Source: Budorcas taxicolor (Eukaryota > Chordata > Mammalia > Artiodactyla > Bovidae). From it: a stretch of 64,000 bases of DNA. A model generated the notes under the pieces. That model was not told where the DNA came from. It ran no database searches and saw nothing but the letters and a program-made list of their open reading frames with translations. Positions 34,091 to 47,112 of this stretch are shown here, one piece after another. The translations under genes were made by a program, and so were the position numbers. The stretch lies in assembly GCF_023091745.1 (NCBI RefSeq), contig NC_068925.1, forward strand, positions 1,860,001-1,924,000, given 5' to 3'. Position 1 is the first letter of the stretch. Each line of letters opens with the position of its first letter.

Positions 34091-37000
34091 CACCTTGGTG
34101 TGAGTCGATCCTCGGCGTGAAAGACGAGCCGGTGAAGGGAAAAGAGGTTCCTCTGGAATGGACTGAGACATCTGGGGGACTCTTGGAATGGTGGCACGAC
34201 CCTGGAGTTCCTCTCGCCGTTCCTGTTGAGAGGGCCTCCTCTTGAGATGCGACGGGAAGCCCGGGAACTCTTTCCCGACGAAGCAGGGAAAGGATCCCTC
34301 ATCTCGAGCTAGGAGGCGGAAACGGGGCTCCTCTGGATGTGGGCGGGACCCACGTGATTCCTCTCGAGTGGAGACGGCTAGGTCGGGGAACTTCTTGATT
34401 TGCACCAAGGGTGTGAAGGACCCTTTCGAAGTGCCAGAGGTGAGGTGTGATCAGCCTCGAGACGCCTCAGCGGAAATGGGCCTCATCTCGCCTGGAGGGG
34501 AGAACCTCCTGGATTTTCTCGAGTTGCGGCAGGTCTTCTCGAGTTACGATGGGGACCTCAGGGACCCGCTCTGGTGGCCTCAGGAAAGGCCAGTCCCCAT
34601 GTGAGTTGCTAGGGGACCTCTCGGGATTCCTCTCCCGTCCATGCCGGGGCCTCAGTCCTTGTGTGGAGTCGGGGCCGGAACCTGAGGATTCCTCTCCAGT
34701 GTTGCCATGGATCTTGGGGTGCTTCTGAGTCTCCCCAGGGGAGTCAGGCCTCGTCTCGAGTGGGGGCATGCACGTGCGCTTTCCTCCCGAGCTTCAGCAG
34801 TAGTGTCACGATTCCTGTCACGTGGATCAAGGGATCTGTGGCTTTCCCTCGAGGCTGTCCCTCGAGGCTTTCCCACGAGGCTTTCCCACAGGGCTGTGCC
34901 ACGTGCCACCTTGGTGTGAGTCGATCCTCGGCGTGAAAGACGAGCCGGTGAAGGGAAAAGAGGTTCCTCTGGAATGGACTGAGACATCTGGGGGACTCTT
35001 GGAATGGTGGCACGACCCTGGAGTTCCTCTCGCCGTTCCTGTTGAGAGGGCCTCCTCTTGAGATGCGACGGGAACGCCGGGAACTCTTTCCCGACGAAGC
35101 AGGGAAAGGATCCCTCATCTCGAGCTACGAGGCGGAAACGGGGCTCCTCTGGATGTGGGCGGGACCCTCGTGATTCCTCTCGAGTGGAGACGGGTATGTC
35201 GGGGAACTTCTTGATTTGCACCAAGGGTGTGAAGGACCCTTTCGAAGTTCCAGAGGTGAGGTGTGATCAGCCTCGAGACGCCTCAGCGGAAATGGGCCTC
35301 ATCTCGCCTGGAGGGGAGAACCTCCTGGATTTTCTCGTGTTGCGGCAGGTCTTCTCGAGTTACGACGGGGACCTCAGGGACCCGCTCTGGTGGCCTCAGG
35401 AAAGGCCAGTCCCCATGCGAGTTGCTAGGGGACCTCTCGGGATTCCTCTCCCGTCCATGCCGGGGCCTCAGTCCTTGTGTGGAGTCGGGGCCGGAACCTG
35501 AGGATTCCTCTCCAGTGTTGCCATGGATCTTGGGGTGCTTCTGAGTCTCCCCAGGGGAGTCAGGCCTCGTCTCGAGTGGGGGCATGCACGTGCGCTTTCC
35601 TCCCGAGCTGCAGCAGTAGTGTCACGCTTCCTGTCACGTGGATCAAGGGATCTGTGGCTTTCCCTCGAGGCTGTCCCTCGAGGCTTTCCCACGAGGCTTT
35701 CCCACAGGGCTGTGCCACGTGCCACCTTGGTGTGAGTCGATCCTCGGCGTGAAAGACGAGCCGGTGAAGGGAAAAGAGGTTCCTCTGGAATGGACTGAGA
35801 CATCTGGGGGACTCTTGGAATGGTGGCACGACCCTGGAGTTCCTCTCGCCGGTCCTGTTGAGAGGGCCTCCTCTTGAGATGCGACGGGAACGCCGGGAAC
35901 TCTTTCCCGACGAAGCAGGGAAAGGATCCCTCATCTCGAGCTACGAGGCGGAAACGGGGCTCCTCTGGATGTGGGCGGGACCCTCGTGATTCCTCTCGAG
36001 TGGAGACGGCTAGGTCGGGGAACTTCTTGATTTGCACCAAGGGTGTGAAGGACCCTTTCGAAGTTCCAGAGGTGAGGTGTGATCAGCCTCGAGACGCCTC
36101 AGCGGAAATGGGCCTCATCTCGCCTGGAGGGGAGAACCTCCTGGATTTTCTCGAGTTGCGGCAGGTCTTCTCGAGTTACGACTGGGACCTCAGGGACCCG
36201 CTCTGGTGGCCTCAGGAAAGGCCAGTCCCCATGTGAGTTGCTAGGTGACCTCTCGGGATTCCTCTCCCGTCCATGCCGGGGCCTCAGTCCTTGTGTGGAG
36301 TCGGGGCCGGAACCTGAGGATTCCTCTCCAGTGTTGCCATGGATCTTGGGATGCTTCTGAGTCTCCCCAGGGGAGTCAGGCCTCGTCTCGAGTGGGGGCA
36401 TGCACGTGCGCTTTCCTCCCGAGCTGCAGCAGTAGTGTCACGCTTCCTGTCACGTGGATCAAGGGATCTGTGGCTTTCCCTCGAGGCTGTCCCTCGAGGC
36501 TTTCGCACGAGGCTTTCCCACAGGGCTGTGCCACGTGCCACCTTGGTGTGAGTCGATCCTCGGCGTGAAAGACGAGCCGGTGAAGGGAAAAGAGGTTCCT
36601 CTGGAATGGACTGAGACATCTGGGGGACTCTTGGAATGGTGGCACGACCCTGGAGTTCCTCTCGCCGTTCCTGTTGAGAGGGCCTCCTCTTGAGATGCGA
36701 CGGGAACGCCGGGAACTCTTTCCCGACGAAGCAGGGAAAGGATCCCTCATCTCGAGCTACGAGGCGGAAACAGGGCTCCTCTGGATGTGGGCGGGACCCT
36801 CGTGATTCCTCTCGAGTGGAGACGGGTATGTCGGGGAACTTCTTGATTTGCACCAAGGGTGTGAAGGACCCTTTCGAAGTTCCAGAGGTGAGGTGTGATC
36901 AGCCTCGAGACGCCTCAGCGGAAATGGGCCTCATCTCGCCTGGAGGGGAGAACCTCCTGGATTTTCTCGTGTTGCGGCAGGTCTTCTCGACTTACGACGG

Positions 37001-38549
37001 GGACCTCAGGGACCCCCTCTGGTGGCCTCAGGAAAGGCCAGTCCCCATGCGACTTGCTAGGGGACCTCTCGGGATTCCTCTCCCGTCCATGCCGGGGCCT
37101 CAGTCCTTGTCTGGAGTCGGAGCCGGAACCTGAGGTTTCCTCTCCAGTGTTGCCATGGATCTTGGGGTGCTTCTGAGTCTCCCCAGGGGAGTCAGGCCTC
37201 GTCTCGAGTGGGGGCATGCACGTGCGCTTTCCTCCCGAGCTGCAGCAGTAGTGTCACGCTTCCTGTCACGTGGATCAAGGGATCTGTGGCTTTCCCTCGA
37301 GGCTGTCCCTCGAGGCTTTCCCACGAGGCTTTCCCACAGGGCTGTGCCACGTGCCACCTTGGTGTGAGTCGATCCTCGGCGTGAAAGACGAGCCGGTGAA
37401 GGGAAAAGAGGTTCCTCTGGAATGGACTGAGACATCTGGGGGACTCTTGGAATGGTGGCACGACCCTGGAGTTCCTCTCGCCGTTCCTGTTGAGAGGGCC
37501 TCCTCTTGAGATGCGACGGGAACGCCGGGAACTCTTTCCCGACGAAGCAGGGAAAGGATCCCTCATCTCAATCTACGAGGCGGAAACGGGGCTCCTCTGG
37601 ATGTGGGCGGGACCCTCGTGATTCCTCTCGAGTGGAGACGGGTATGTCGGGGAACTTCTTGATTTGCACCAAGGGTGTGAAGGACCCTTTCGAAGTGCCA
37701 GAGGTGAGGTGTGATCAGCCTCGAGACGCCTCAGCGGAAATGGGCCTCATCTCGCCTGGAGGGGAGAAAATCCTGGATTTTCTCGAGTTGCGGCAGTCTT
37801 CTCGAGTTATGACGGGGACCTCAGGGACCCGCTCTGGTGGCCTCAGGAAAGGCCAGTCCCCATGCGAGTTGCTAGGGGACCTCTCGGGATTCCTCTCCCG
37901 TCCATGCCGGGGCCTCAGTCCTTGTGTGTAGTCAGGGACGGAACCTGAGGATTCCTCTCCAGTGTTGCCATGGATCTTGGGGTGCTTCTGAGTCTCCCCA
38001 GGGGAATCAGGCCTCGTCTCGAGTGGGGCCATGCACGTGCGCTTTCCTCCCGTGCTGCAGCAGTAGTGTCACGCTTCCTGTCACGTGGATCAAGGGATCT
38101 GTGGCTTTCCCTCGAGGCTGTCCCTCGAGGCTTTCCCACGAGGCTTTCCCACAGGGCTGTGCCACGTGCCACCTTGGTGTGAGTCGATCCTCGGCGTGAA
38201 AGACGAGCCGGTGAAGGGAAAAGAGGTTCCTCTGGAATGGACTGAGACATCTGGGGGACTCTTGGAATGGTGGCACGACCCTGGAGTTCCTCTCGCCGTT
38301 CCTGTTGAGAGGGCCTCCTCTTGAGATGCGACGGGAACGCCGGGAACTCTTTCCCGACGAAGCAGGGAAAGGATCCCTCATCTCGAGCTACGAGGCGGAA
38401 ACGGGGCTCCTCTGGATGTGGGCGGGACCCACGTGATTCCTCTCGAGTGGAGACGGCTAGGTCGGGGAACTTCTTGATTTGCACCAAGGGTGTGAAGGAC
38501 CCTTTCGAAGTGCCAGAGGTGAGGTGTGATCAGCCTCGAGACGCCTCAG

Positions 38550-41500
38550 CGGAAATGGGCCTCATCTCGCCTGGAGGGGAGAACCTCCTGGATTTTCTCC
38601 AGTTGCGGCAGGTCTTCTCGAGTTACGACGGGGACCTCAGGGACCCGCTCTGGTGGCCTCAGGAAAGGCCAGTCCCCATGCGAGTTGCTAGGGGACCTCT
38701 CGGGATTCCTCTCCCGTCCAAGCCGGGGCCTCAGTCCTTGTGTGGATTCGGGGCCGGAACCTGAGGATTCCTCTCCAGTGTTGCCATGGATCTTGGGGTG
38801 CTTCTGAGTCTCCCCAGGGGAGTCAGGCCTCGTCTCGAGTGGGGGCATGCACGTGCGCTTTCCTCCCGAGCTGCAGCAGTAGTGTCACGCTTCCTGTCAC
38901 GTGGATCAAGGGATCTGTGGCTTTCCCTCGAGGCTGTCCCTCGAGGCTTTCCCACGAGGCTTTCCCACAGGGCTGTACCACGTGCCACCTTGGTGTGAGT
39001 CGATCCTCGGCGTGAAAGACGAGCCGGTGAAGGGAAAAGAGGTTCCTCTGGAATGGACTGAGACATCTGGGGGACTCTTGGAATGGTGGCACGACCCTGG
39101 AGTTCCTCTCGCCGTTCCTGTTGAGAGGGCCTCCTCTTGAGATGCGACGGGAAGGCCGGGAACTCTTTCCCGACGAAGCAGGGAAAGGATCCCTCATCTC
39201 GATCTACGAGGCGGAAACGGGGCTCCTCTGGATGTGGGCGGGACCTTCGTGATTCCTCTCGAGTGGAGACGGCTAGGTCGGGGAACTTCTTGATTTGCAC
39301 CAAGGGTGTGAAGGAGCCTTTCGAAGTTCCAGAGGGGAGGTGTGATCAGCCTCGAGACGCCTCAGCGGAAATGGGCCTCATCTCGCCTGGAGGGGAGAAC
39401 CTCCTGGATTTTCTCGAGTTGCGGCAGGTCTTCTCGAGTTACGACGGGGACCTCAGGGACCCGCTCTGGTGGCCTCAGGAAAGGCCAGTCTCCATGCGAG
39501 TTGCTAGGGGACCTCTCGGGATTCCTCTCCCGTCCATGCCGGGGCCTCAGTCCTTGTGTGGAGTCGGGGCCGGAACCTGAGGATTCCTCTCCAGTGTTGC
39601 CATGGATCTTGGGGTGCTTCTGAGTCTCCCCAGGGGAGTCAGGCCTCGTCTCGAGTGGGGGCATGCACGTGCGCTTTCCTCCCGAGCTGCAGCAGTAGTG
39701 TAACGCTTCCTGTCACGTGGATCAAGGGATCTGTGGCTTTCCCTCGAGGCTGTCCCTCGAGGCTTTCCCACGAGGCTTTCCCACAGGGCTGTGCCACGTG
39801 CCACCTTGGTGTGAGTTGATCCTCGGCGTGAAAGACGAGCCGGTGAAGGGAAAAGAGGTTCCTCTGGAATGGACTGAGACATCTGGGGGACTCTTGGAAT
39901 GGTGGCACGACCCTGGAGTTCCTCTCGCCGTTCCTGTTGAGAGGGCCTCCTCTTGAGATGCGACGGGAATGCCGGGAACTCATTCCCGACGAAGCAGGGA
40001 AAGGATCCCTCATCTCGAGCCACGAGGCGGAAACGGGGCTCCTCTGGATGTGGGCGGGACCCTCGTGATTCCTCTCGAGTGGAGACGGGTATGTCGGGGA
40101 ACTTCTTGATTTGCACCAAGGGTGTGAAGGACCCTTTCGAAGTTCCAGAGGTGAGGTGTGATCAGCCTCGAGACGCCTCAGCGGAAATGGGCCTCATCTC
40201 GCCTGGAGGGGAGAACCTCCTGCATTTTCTCGAGTTGCGGCAGGTCTTCTCGAGTTACGACGGGGACCTCAGGGACCCGCTCTGGTGGCCTCAGGAAAGG
40301 CCAGTCCCCATGTGAGTTGCTAGGGGACCTCTCGGGATTCCTCTCCCGTCCATGCCGGGGCCTCAGTCCTTGTGTGGAGTCGGGGCCGGAACCTGAGGAT
40401 TCCTCTCCAGTGTTGCCATGGATCTTGGGGTGCTTCTGAGTCTCCCCAGGGGAGTCAGGCCTCGTCTCGAGTGGGGGCATGCACGTGTGCTTTCCTCCCG
40501 AGCTGCAGCAGTAGTGTCACGCTTCCTGTCACGTGGATCAAGGGATCTGTGGCTTTCCCTCGAGGCTGTCCCTCGAGGCTTTCCCACGAGGCTTTCCCAC
40601 AGGGCTGTGCCACGTGCCACCTTGGTGTGAGTCCTCGGCGTGAAAGACGAGCCGGTGAAGGGAAAAGAGGTTCCTCTGGAATGGACTGAGACATCTGGGG
40701 GACTCTTGGAATGGTGGCACGACCCTGGAGTTCCTCTCGCCGTTCCTGTTGAGAGGGCCTCCACTTGAGATGCGAAGGGAACGCCGGGAAGTCTTTCCCG
40801 ACGAAGCAGGGAAAGGATCCCTCATCTCGAGCTACGAGGCGGAAACGGGGCTCCTCGGGATGTGGGCGGGACCCTCGTGATTCATCTCGAGTGGAGACGG
40901 CTAGGTCGGGGAACTTCTTGATTTGCACCAAGGTTGTGAAGGACCCTTTCGAAGTGCCAGAGGTGAGGTATGATCAGCCTCGAGACGCCTCAGCGGAAAT
41001 GGGCCTCATCTCGCCTGGAGGGGAGAACCTCCTGGATTTTCTCGAGTTGCGGCAGGTCTTCTCGTGTTACAACGGGGACCTCAGGGACCCGCTCTGGTGG
41101 CCTCAGGAAAGGCCAGTCCCCATGCGAGTTGCTAGGGGACCTCTCGGGATTCCTCTCCCGTCCATGCCGGGGCCTCAGTCCTTGTGTGGAGTCGGGGCCG
41201 GAACCTGAGGATTCCTCTCCAGTGTTGCCATGGATCTTGGGGTGCTTCTGAGTCTCCCCAGGGGAGTCAGGCCTCGTCTCGAGTGGGGGCATGCACGTGC
41301 GCTATCCTCCCGAGCTGCAGCAGTAGTGTCACGCTTCCTGTCACGTGGATCAAGGGATCTGTGGCTTTCCCTCGAGGCTGTCCCTCGAGGCTTTCCCACG
41401 AGGCTTTCCCACAGGGCTGTGCCACGTGCCACCTTGGTGTGAGTCGATCCTCGGCGTGAAAGACGAGCCGGTGAAGGGAAAAGAGGTTCCTCTGGAATGG

Positions 41501-41809
41501 ACTGAGACATCTGGGGGACTCTTGGAATGGTGGCACGACCCTGGAGTTCCTCTCGCCGTTCCTGTTGAGAGGGCCTCCTCTTGAGATACGACGGGAACGC
41601 CGGGAACTCTTTCCCGACGAAGCAGGGAAAGGATCCCTCATCTCGAGCCACGAGGCGGAAACGGGGCTCCTCTGGATGTGGGCGGGACCCACGTGATTCC
41701 TCTCGAGTGGAGACGGGTATGTCGGGGAACTTCTTGATTTGCACCAAGGGTGTGAAGGACACTTTCGAAGTTCCAGAGGTGAGGTGTGATCAGCCTCGAG
41801 ACGCCTCAG
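38550..41809 (+). repeat. 3260-bp (4-monomer) higher-order repeat, copy 1, carrying a fixed 4-bp deletion
   Basis: This block is very rich in private variants, all recurring at +3260 bp. They include CTCCAGTTGCGG (about 38597), CGTCCAAGCC (about 38715), CTGTACCACG (about 38973), GGGAAGGCCGGG (about 39149), CTCGATCTACG (about 39198), GAAGGAGCC (about 39311), AGAGGGGAGG, GTGTAACGC (about 39697), GAGTTGATCC (about 39814), CTCATTCCCG (about 39978), CTGCATTTTC (about 40220), the 4-bp deletion in GAGTCGATCCTCGG at 40633/40634, CTCCACTTGAG (about 40761) and CTCCTCGGGA (about 40851). The deletion makes the period 4 x 816 - 4. The match to copy 2 is lost just before 40.95 kb. Confidence 0.85.
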
Positions 41810-44250
41810 CGGAAATGGGCCTCATCTCGCCTGGAGGGGAGAACCTCCTGGATTTTCTCCAGTTGCGGCAGGTCTTCTCGAGTTACGACGGGGACCTCAG
41901 GGACCCGCTCTGGTGGCCTCAGGAAAGGCCAGTCCCCATGCGAGTTGCTAGGGGACCTCTCGGGATTCCTCTCCCGTCCAAGCCGGGGCCTCAGTCCTTG
42001 TGTGGAGTCGGGGCCGGAACCTGAGGATTCCTCTCCAGTGTTGCCATGGATCTTGGGGTGCTTCTGAGTCTCCCCAGGGGAGTCAGGCCTCGTCTCGAGT
42101 GGGGGCATGCACGTGCGCTTTCCTCCCGAGCTGCAGCAGTAGTGTCACGCTTCCTGTCACGTGGATCAAGGGATCTGTGGCTTTCCCTCGAGGCTGTCCC
42201 TCGAGGCTTTCCCACGAGGCTTTCCCACAGGGCTGTACCACGTGCCACCTTGGTGTGAGTCGATCCTCGGCGTGAAAGACGAGCCGGTGAAGGGAAAAGA
42301 GGTTCCTCTGGAATGGACTGAGACATCTGGGGGACTCTTGGAATGGTGGCACGACCCTGGAGTTCCTCTCGCCGTTCCTGTTGAGAGGGCCTCCTCTTGA
42401 GATGCGACGGGAAGGCCGGGAACTCTTTCCCGACGAAGCAGGGAAAGGATCCCTCATCTCGATCTACGAGGCGGAAACGGGGCTCCTCTGGATGTGGGCG
42501 GGACCCTCGTGATTCCTCTCGAGTGGAGACGGCTAGGTCGGGGAACTTCTTGATTTGCACCAAGGGTGTGAAGGAGCCTTTCGAAGTTCCAGAGGGGAGG
42601 TGTGATCAGCCTCGAGACGCCTCAGCGGAAATGGGCCTCATCTCGCCTGGAGGGGAGAACCTCCTGGATTTTCTCGAGTTGCGGCAGGTCTTCTCGAGTT
42701 ACGACGGGGACCTCAGGGACCCGCTCTGGTGGCCTCAGGAAAGGCCAGTCTCCATGCGAGTTGCTAGGGGACCTCTCGGGATTCCTCTCCCGTCCATGCC
42801 GGGGCCTCAGTCCTTGTGTGGAGTCGGGGCCGGAACCTGAGGATTCCTCTCCAGTGTTGCCATGGATCTTGGGGTGCTTCTGAGTCTCCCCAGGGGAGTC
42901 AGGCCTCGTCTCGAGTGGGGGCATGCACGTGCGCTTTCCTCCCGAGCTGCAGCAGTAGTGTAACGCTTCCTGTCACGTGGATCAAGGGATCTGTGGCTTT
43001 CCCTCGAGGCTGTCCCTCGAGGCTTTCCCACGAGGCTTTCCCACAGGGCTGTGCCACGTGCCACCTTGGTGTGAGTTGATCCTCGGCGTGAAAGACGAGC
43101 CGGTGAAGGGAAAAGAGGTTCCTCTGGAATGGACTGAGACATCTGGGGGACTCTTGGAATGGTGGCACGACCCTGGAGTTCCTCTCGCCGTTCCTGTTGA
43201 GAGGGCCTCCTCTTGAGATGCGACGGGAATGCCGGGAACTCATTCCCGACGAAGCAGGGAAAGGATCCCTCATCTCGAGCCACGAGGCGGAAACGGGGCT
43301 CCTCTGGATGTGGGCGGGACCCTCGTGATTCCTCTCGAGTGGAGACGGGTATGTCGGGGAACTTCTTGATTTGCACCAAGGGTGTGAAGGACCCTTTCGA
43401 AGTTCCAGAGGTGAGGTGTGATCAGCCTCGAGACGCCTCAGCGGAAATGGGCCTCATCTCGCCTGGAGGGGAGAACCTCCTGCATTTTCTCGAGTTGCGG
43501 CAGGTCTTCTCGAGTTACGACGGGGACCTCAGGGACCCGCTCTGGTGGCCTCAGGAAAGGCCAGTCCCCATGTGAGTTGCTAGGGGACCTCTCGGGATTC
43601 CTCTCCCGTCCATGCCGGGGCCTCAGTCCTTGTGTGGAGTCGGGGCCGGAACCTGAGGATTCCTCTCCAGTGTTGCCATGGATCTTGGGGTGCTTCTGAG
43701 TCTCCCCAGGGGAGTCAGGCCTCGTCTCGAGTGGGGGCAAGCACGTGTGCTTTCCTCCCGAGCTGCAGCAGTAGTGTCACGCTTCCTGTCACGTGGATCA
43801 AGGGATCTGTGGCTTTCCCTCGAGGCTGTCCCTCGAGGCTTTCCCACGAGGCTTTCCCACAGGGCTGTGCCACGTGCCACCTTGGTGTGAGTCCTCGGCG
43901 TGAAAGACGAGCCGGTGAAGGGAAAAGAGGTTCCTCTGGAATGGACTGAGACATCTGGGGGACTCTTGGAATGGTGGCACGACCCTGGAGTTCCTCTCGC
44001 CGTTCCTGTTGAGAGGGCCTCCACTTGAGATGCGAAGGGAACGCCGGGAAGTCTTTCCCGACGAAGCAGGGAAAGGATCCCTCATCTCGAGCTACGAGGC
44101 GGAAACGGGGCTCCTCGGGATGTGGGCGGGACCCTCGTGATTCATCTCGAGTGGAGACGGCTAGGTCGGGGAACTTCTTGATTTGCACCAAGGGTGTGAA
44201 GGACCCTTTCGAAGTTCCAGAGGTGAGGTGTGATCAGCCTCGAGACGCCT
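41810..44250 (+). repeat. 3260-bp higher-order repeat, copy 2, truncated at the A/B boundary
   Basis: This repeats the first three monomers of the preceding block, including the 4-bp deletion at 43893/43894. About four substitutions were noticed over ~2.4 kb (positions near 42008, 42505, 43740 and 44193). Instead of completing the fourth monomer it passes directly into the divergent type B satellite, with the first type B state (CCTCGGCGG) at about 44249. Confidence 0.83.
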
Positions 44251-47073
44251 CGGCGGTAATGGGCCTCATCTCGCCTGGAGGGGAGAACCTCCTGGATTTT
44301 CTCGAGTTGCGGCAGGTCTTCTCGAGTTACGACGGGGACCTCAGGGACACGCTCTTGTGGCCTCAGGAAAGGCCAGTCCCCGTGCGAGTTGCAAGCGGCC
44401 ATCTCCGGATTCCTCTCCCGTCCATGCAGGGGCCTAAGACCTTGTGTGGAGTCGGGACCGGAACCTGAGGATTCCTCTCCAGTGTTGCCATGGATCTTGG
44501 GGTGCTTCTGAGTCTCCCCAGGGGAGTCAGGCCTCGTCTCGAGTGGGGGCTTGCACGTGCGCTTTCCTCCCGAGCTGCAGCAGTAGTGTCACGCTTCCTG
44601 TCACGTGGATCAAGGGATCTGTGGTTTCCCTCGAGGCTTTCGCTCGAGGCTTTCCCACGAGGCTTTCCCACAGGGCTGTGCCACGTGCCACCTTGGTGTG
44701 AGTCGATCCTCGGCGTGAAAGACGAGCTGGTGAAGGGAAAAGAGGTTCCTCTGGAATGGACTGAGACATCTGGGGGACTCTTGGAATGGTGGCACGACCC
44801 TGGAGTTCCTCTCGCCTTTCCTGTTGAGAGGGTTTCCTCTTGAGATGCGACGGGAACGCCGGGAACTCTTTCCCGACGAAGCAGGGAAAGGATCCCTCAT
44901 CTCGAGCTACGAGGCGGAAACGGGGCTCCTCTGGATGTGGGCGGGACCCTCGTGTTTCCTCTCGAGTGGAGACGGGTATGTCGGGGAACTTCTTGATTTG
45001 CACCAAGGGTGTGAAAGACCCTTTTGAAGTTTCAGAGGTGAGGTGTGATCAGCCTCGAGACGCCTCGGCGGAAATGGGCCTCATCTCGCCTGGAGGGGAG
45101 AACCTCCTGGATTTTCTCGAGTTTAGGCAGGTCTTCTCGAGTTACGACGGGGACCTCAGGGACCCGCTCTGGTGGCCTCAGGAAAGGCCAGTCCCCGTGC
45201 GAGTTGCTAGGGGCCATCTCGGGATTCCTCTCCCGTCCATGCCGGGGCCTAAGACCTTGTGTGGAGTCGGGGCCGGAACCTGAGGATTCCTCTCCAGTGT
45301 TGCCATGGATCTTGGGGTGCTTCTGAGCCTCCCCAGGGGAGTCAGGCCTCGTCTCGAGTGTGGGCATGCACGTGCGCTTTCCTCCCGAGCTGCAGCAGGA
45401 GTGTCATGCTTCCTGTCACGTGGATCAAGGGATCTGTGGTTTCCCTCGAGGCTTTCGCTCGAGGCTTTCCCACGAGGCTTTCCCACAGGGCTGTGCCACG
45501 TGCCACCTTGGTGTGAGTCGATCCTCGGCGTGAAAGACGAGCCGGTGAAGGGAAAAGAGGTTCCTCTGGAACGGACTGAGACATCTGGGGGACTCTTGGA
45601 ATGGTGGCACGACCCTGGAGTTCCTCTCGCTTTTCCTGTTGAGAGGGCTTCCTCTTGAGATGCGACGGGAACGCCGGGAACTCTTTCCCGACGTAGCAGG
45701 CAAAGGATCCCTCATCTCGAGCTACGAGGCGGAAACGGGGCTCCTCTGGATGTGGGCGGGACCCTCGTGTTTCCTCTCGAGTGGAGACGGGTATGTCGGG
45801 GAACTTCTTGATTTGCACCAAGGGTGTGAAAGACCCTTTTGAAGTTCCAGAGGTGAGGTGTGATCAGCCTCGAGACGCCTCGGCGGAAATGGGCCTCATC
45901 TCGCCTGGAGGGGAGAACCTCCTGGATTTTCTCGAGTTGCGGCAGGTCTTCGCGAGTTACGACGGGGACCTCAGGAACACTCTCTGGTGGCCTCAGGAAA
46001 GGCCAGTCCCCGTGCGAGTTGCTAGGGGCCATCTCGGGATTCCTCTCCCGTCCATGCCGGGGCCTAAGACCTTGTGTGGAGTCGGGGTCGGAACCTGAGG
46101 TTTCCTCTCCAGTGTTGCCATGGAACTTGGGGTTCTTCTGAGTCTCCCCAGGGGAGCCAGGCCTCGTCTCGAGTGGGGGCATGCACGTGCGCTTTCCTCC
46201 CGAGCTGCAGCAGGATTGTCACGCTTCCTGTCACGTGGATCAAGGGATCTGTGGTTTCCCTCGAGGCTTTCGCTCGAGGCTTTCCCACGAGGCTTTCCCA
46301 CAGGGCTGTGCCACGTGCCACCTTGGTGTGAGTCGATCCTCGACGTGAAATACGAGCCGGTGAAGGGAAAAGAGGTTCCTCTGGAATGGACTGACACATC
46401 TGGGGGACTCTTGGAATGGTGGCACGACCCTGGAATTCTTCTCGCCGTTCCTGTTGAGAGGGCCTCCTCTTGAGATGCGACTGGAACGCCGGGAACTCTT
46501 TCCCGACGAAGCAGGGAAAGGATCCTTCATCTCGAGCTACGAGGCGGAAACGGGGCTCCTCTGGATGTGGGCGGGACCCTCGTGTTTCCTCTCGAGTGGA
46601 GACGGGTATGTCGGGGAACTTCTTGATTTGCCCCAAGGGTGTGAAGGATCCTTTCGAAGTTCCTGAGGTGAGGTGTGATCAGCCTCGAGACGCCTCGGCG
46701 GAAATGGGCCTCATCTCGCCTGGAGGGGAGAACCTCCTGGATTTTTTCGAGTTGCGGCAGTTCTTCTACAGTTACGACGGGGACCTGAGGGACCCGCTCT
46801 GGTGGCGTCAGGAAATGCCAGTCCCCATGCGAGTTGCTAGGGGCCATCTCGGGATTCCTCTCCCGTCCATGCCGGGGCCTAAGACCATGTGTTGAGTCGG
46901 GGCCGGAACCTGAGGATTCCTCTCCAGTGTTGCCATGGATCTTGGGGTGCTTCTGAGTCTCCCCAGGTGAGTCAGGCCTCTTCTCGTGTGGGGGCATGCA
47001 CGTGCGCTTTCCTCCCGTGCTGCAGCAGTAGTGTCACGCTTCCTGTCACTTGGATCAAGGGATCTGCGGCTTT

Positions 47074-47112
47074 CCCTTGTGGCTTACCCACGAGGCATTC
47101 CCACAGGGTTGT
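47074..47112 (+). repeat. Contracted 13-bp module, 3 copies
   Basis: Only three 13-bp copies are present (47074-47086, 47087-47099, 47100-47112) instead of four. This explains the 803-bp length of the 46470 monomer (816 - 13). Confidence 0.85.

Larger units (their letters stand above)
1..44250 (+). repeat. Region A: homogeneous type A satellite monomers
   Basis: About 54 monomers share the type A diagnostic states. These are CCTCAGTCC rather than CCTAAGACC, GGGGACCTCTCGG rather than GGGGCCATCTCGG, CAGTCCCCATGCG rather than CAGTCCCCGTGCG, CCTCAGCGG rather than CCTCGGCGG, and GTGGCTTTCCC followed by CGAGGCTGTCCC in the 13-bp module. The period is exactly 816 bp from the left edge to 37506. After that one G is missing near 37796, and two 4-bp deletions occur at 40633/40634 and 43893/43894. 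Neighbouring monomers differ at only a few positions by eye. A two-state marker (GACGGGTATGTCGG versus GACGGCTAGGTCGG, e.g. 1735 and 922) varies irregularly between neighbours and helps trace higher-order structure. Confidence 0.85.
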
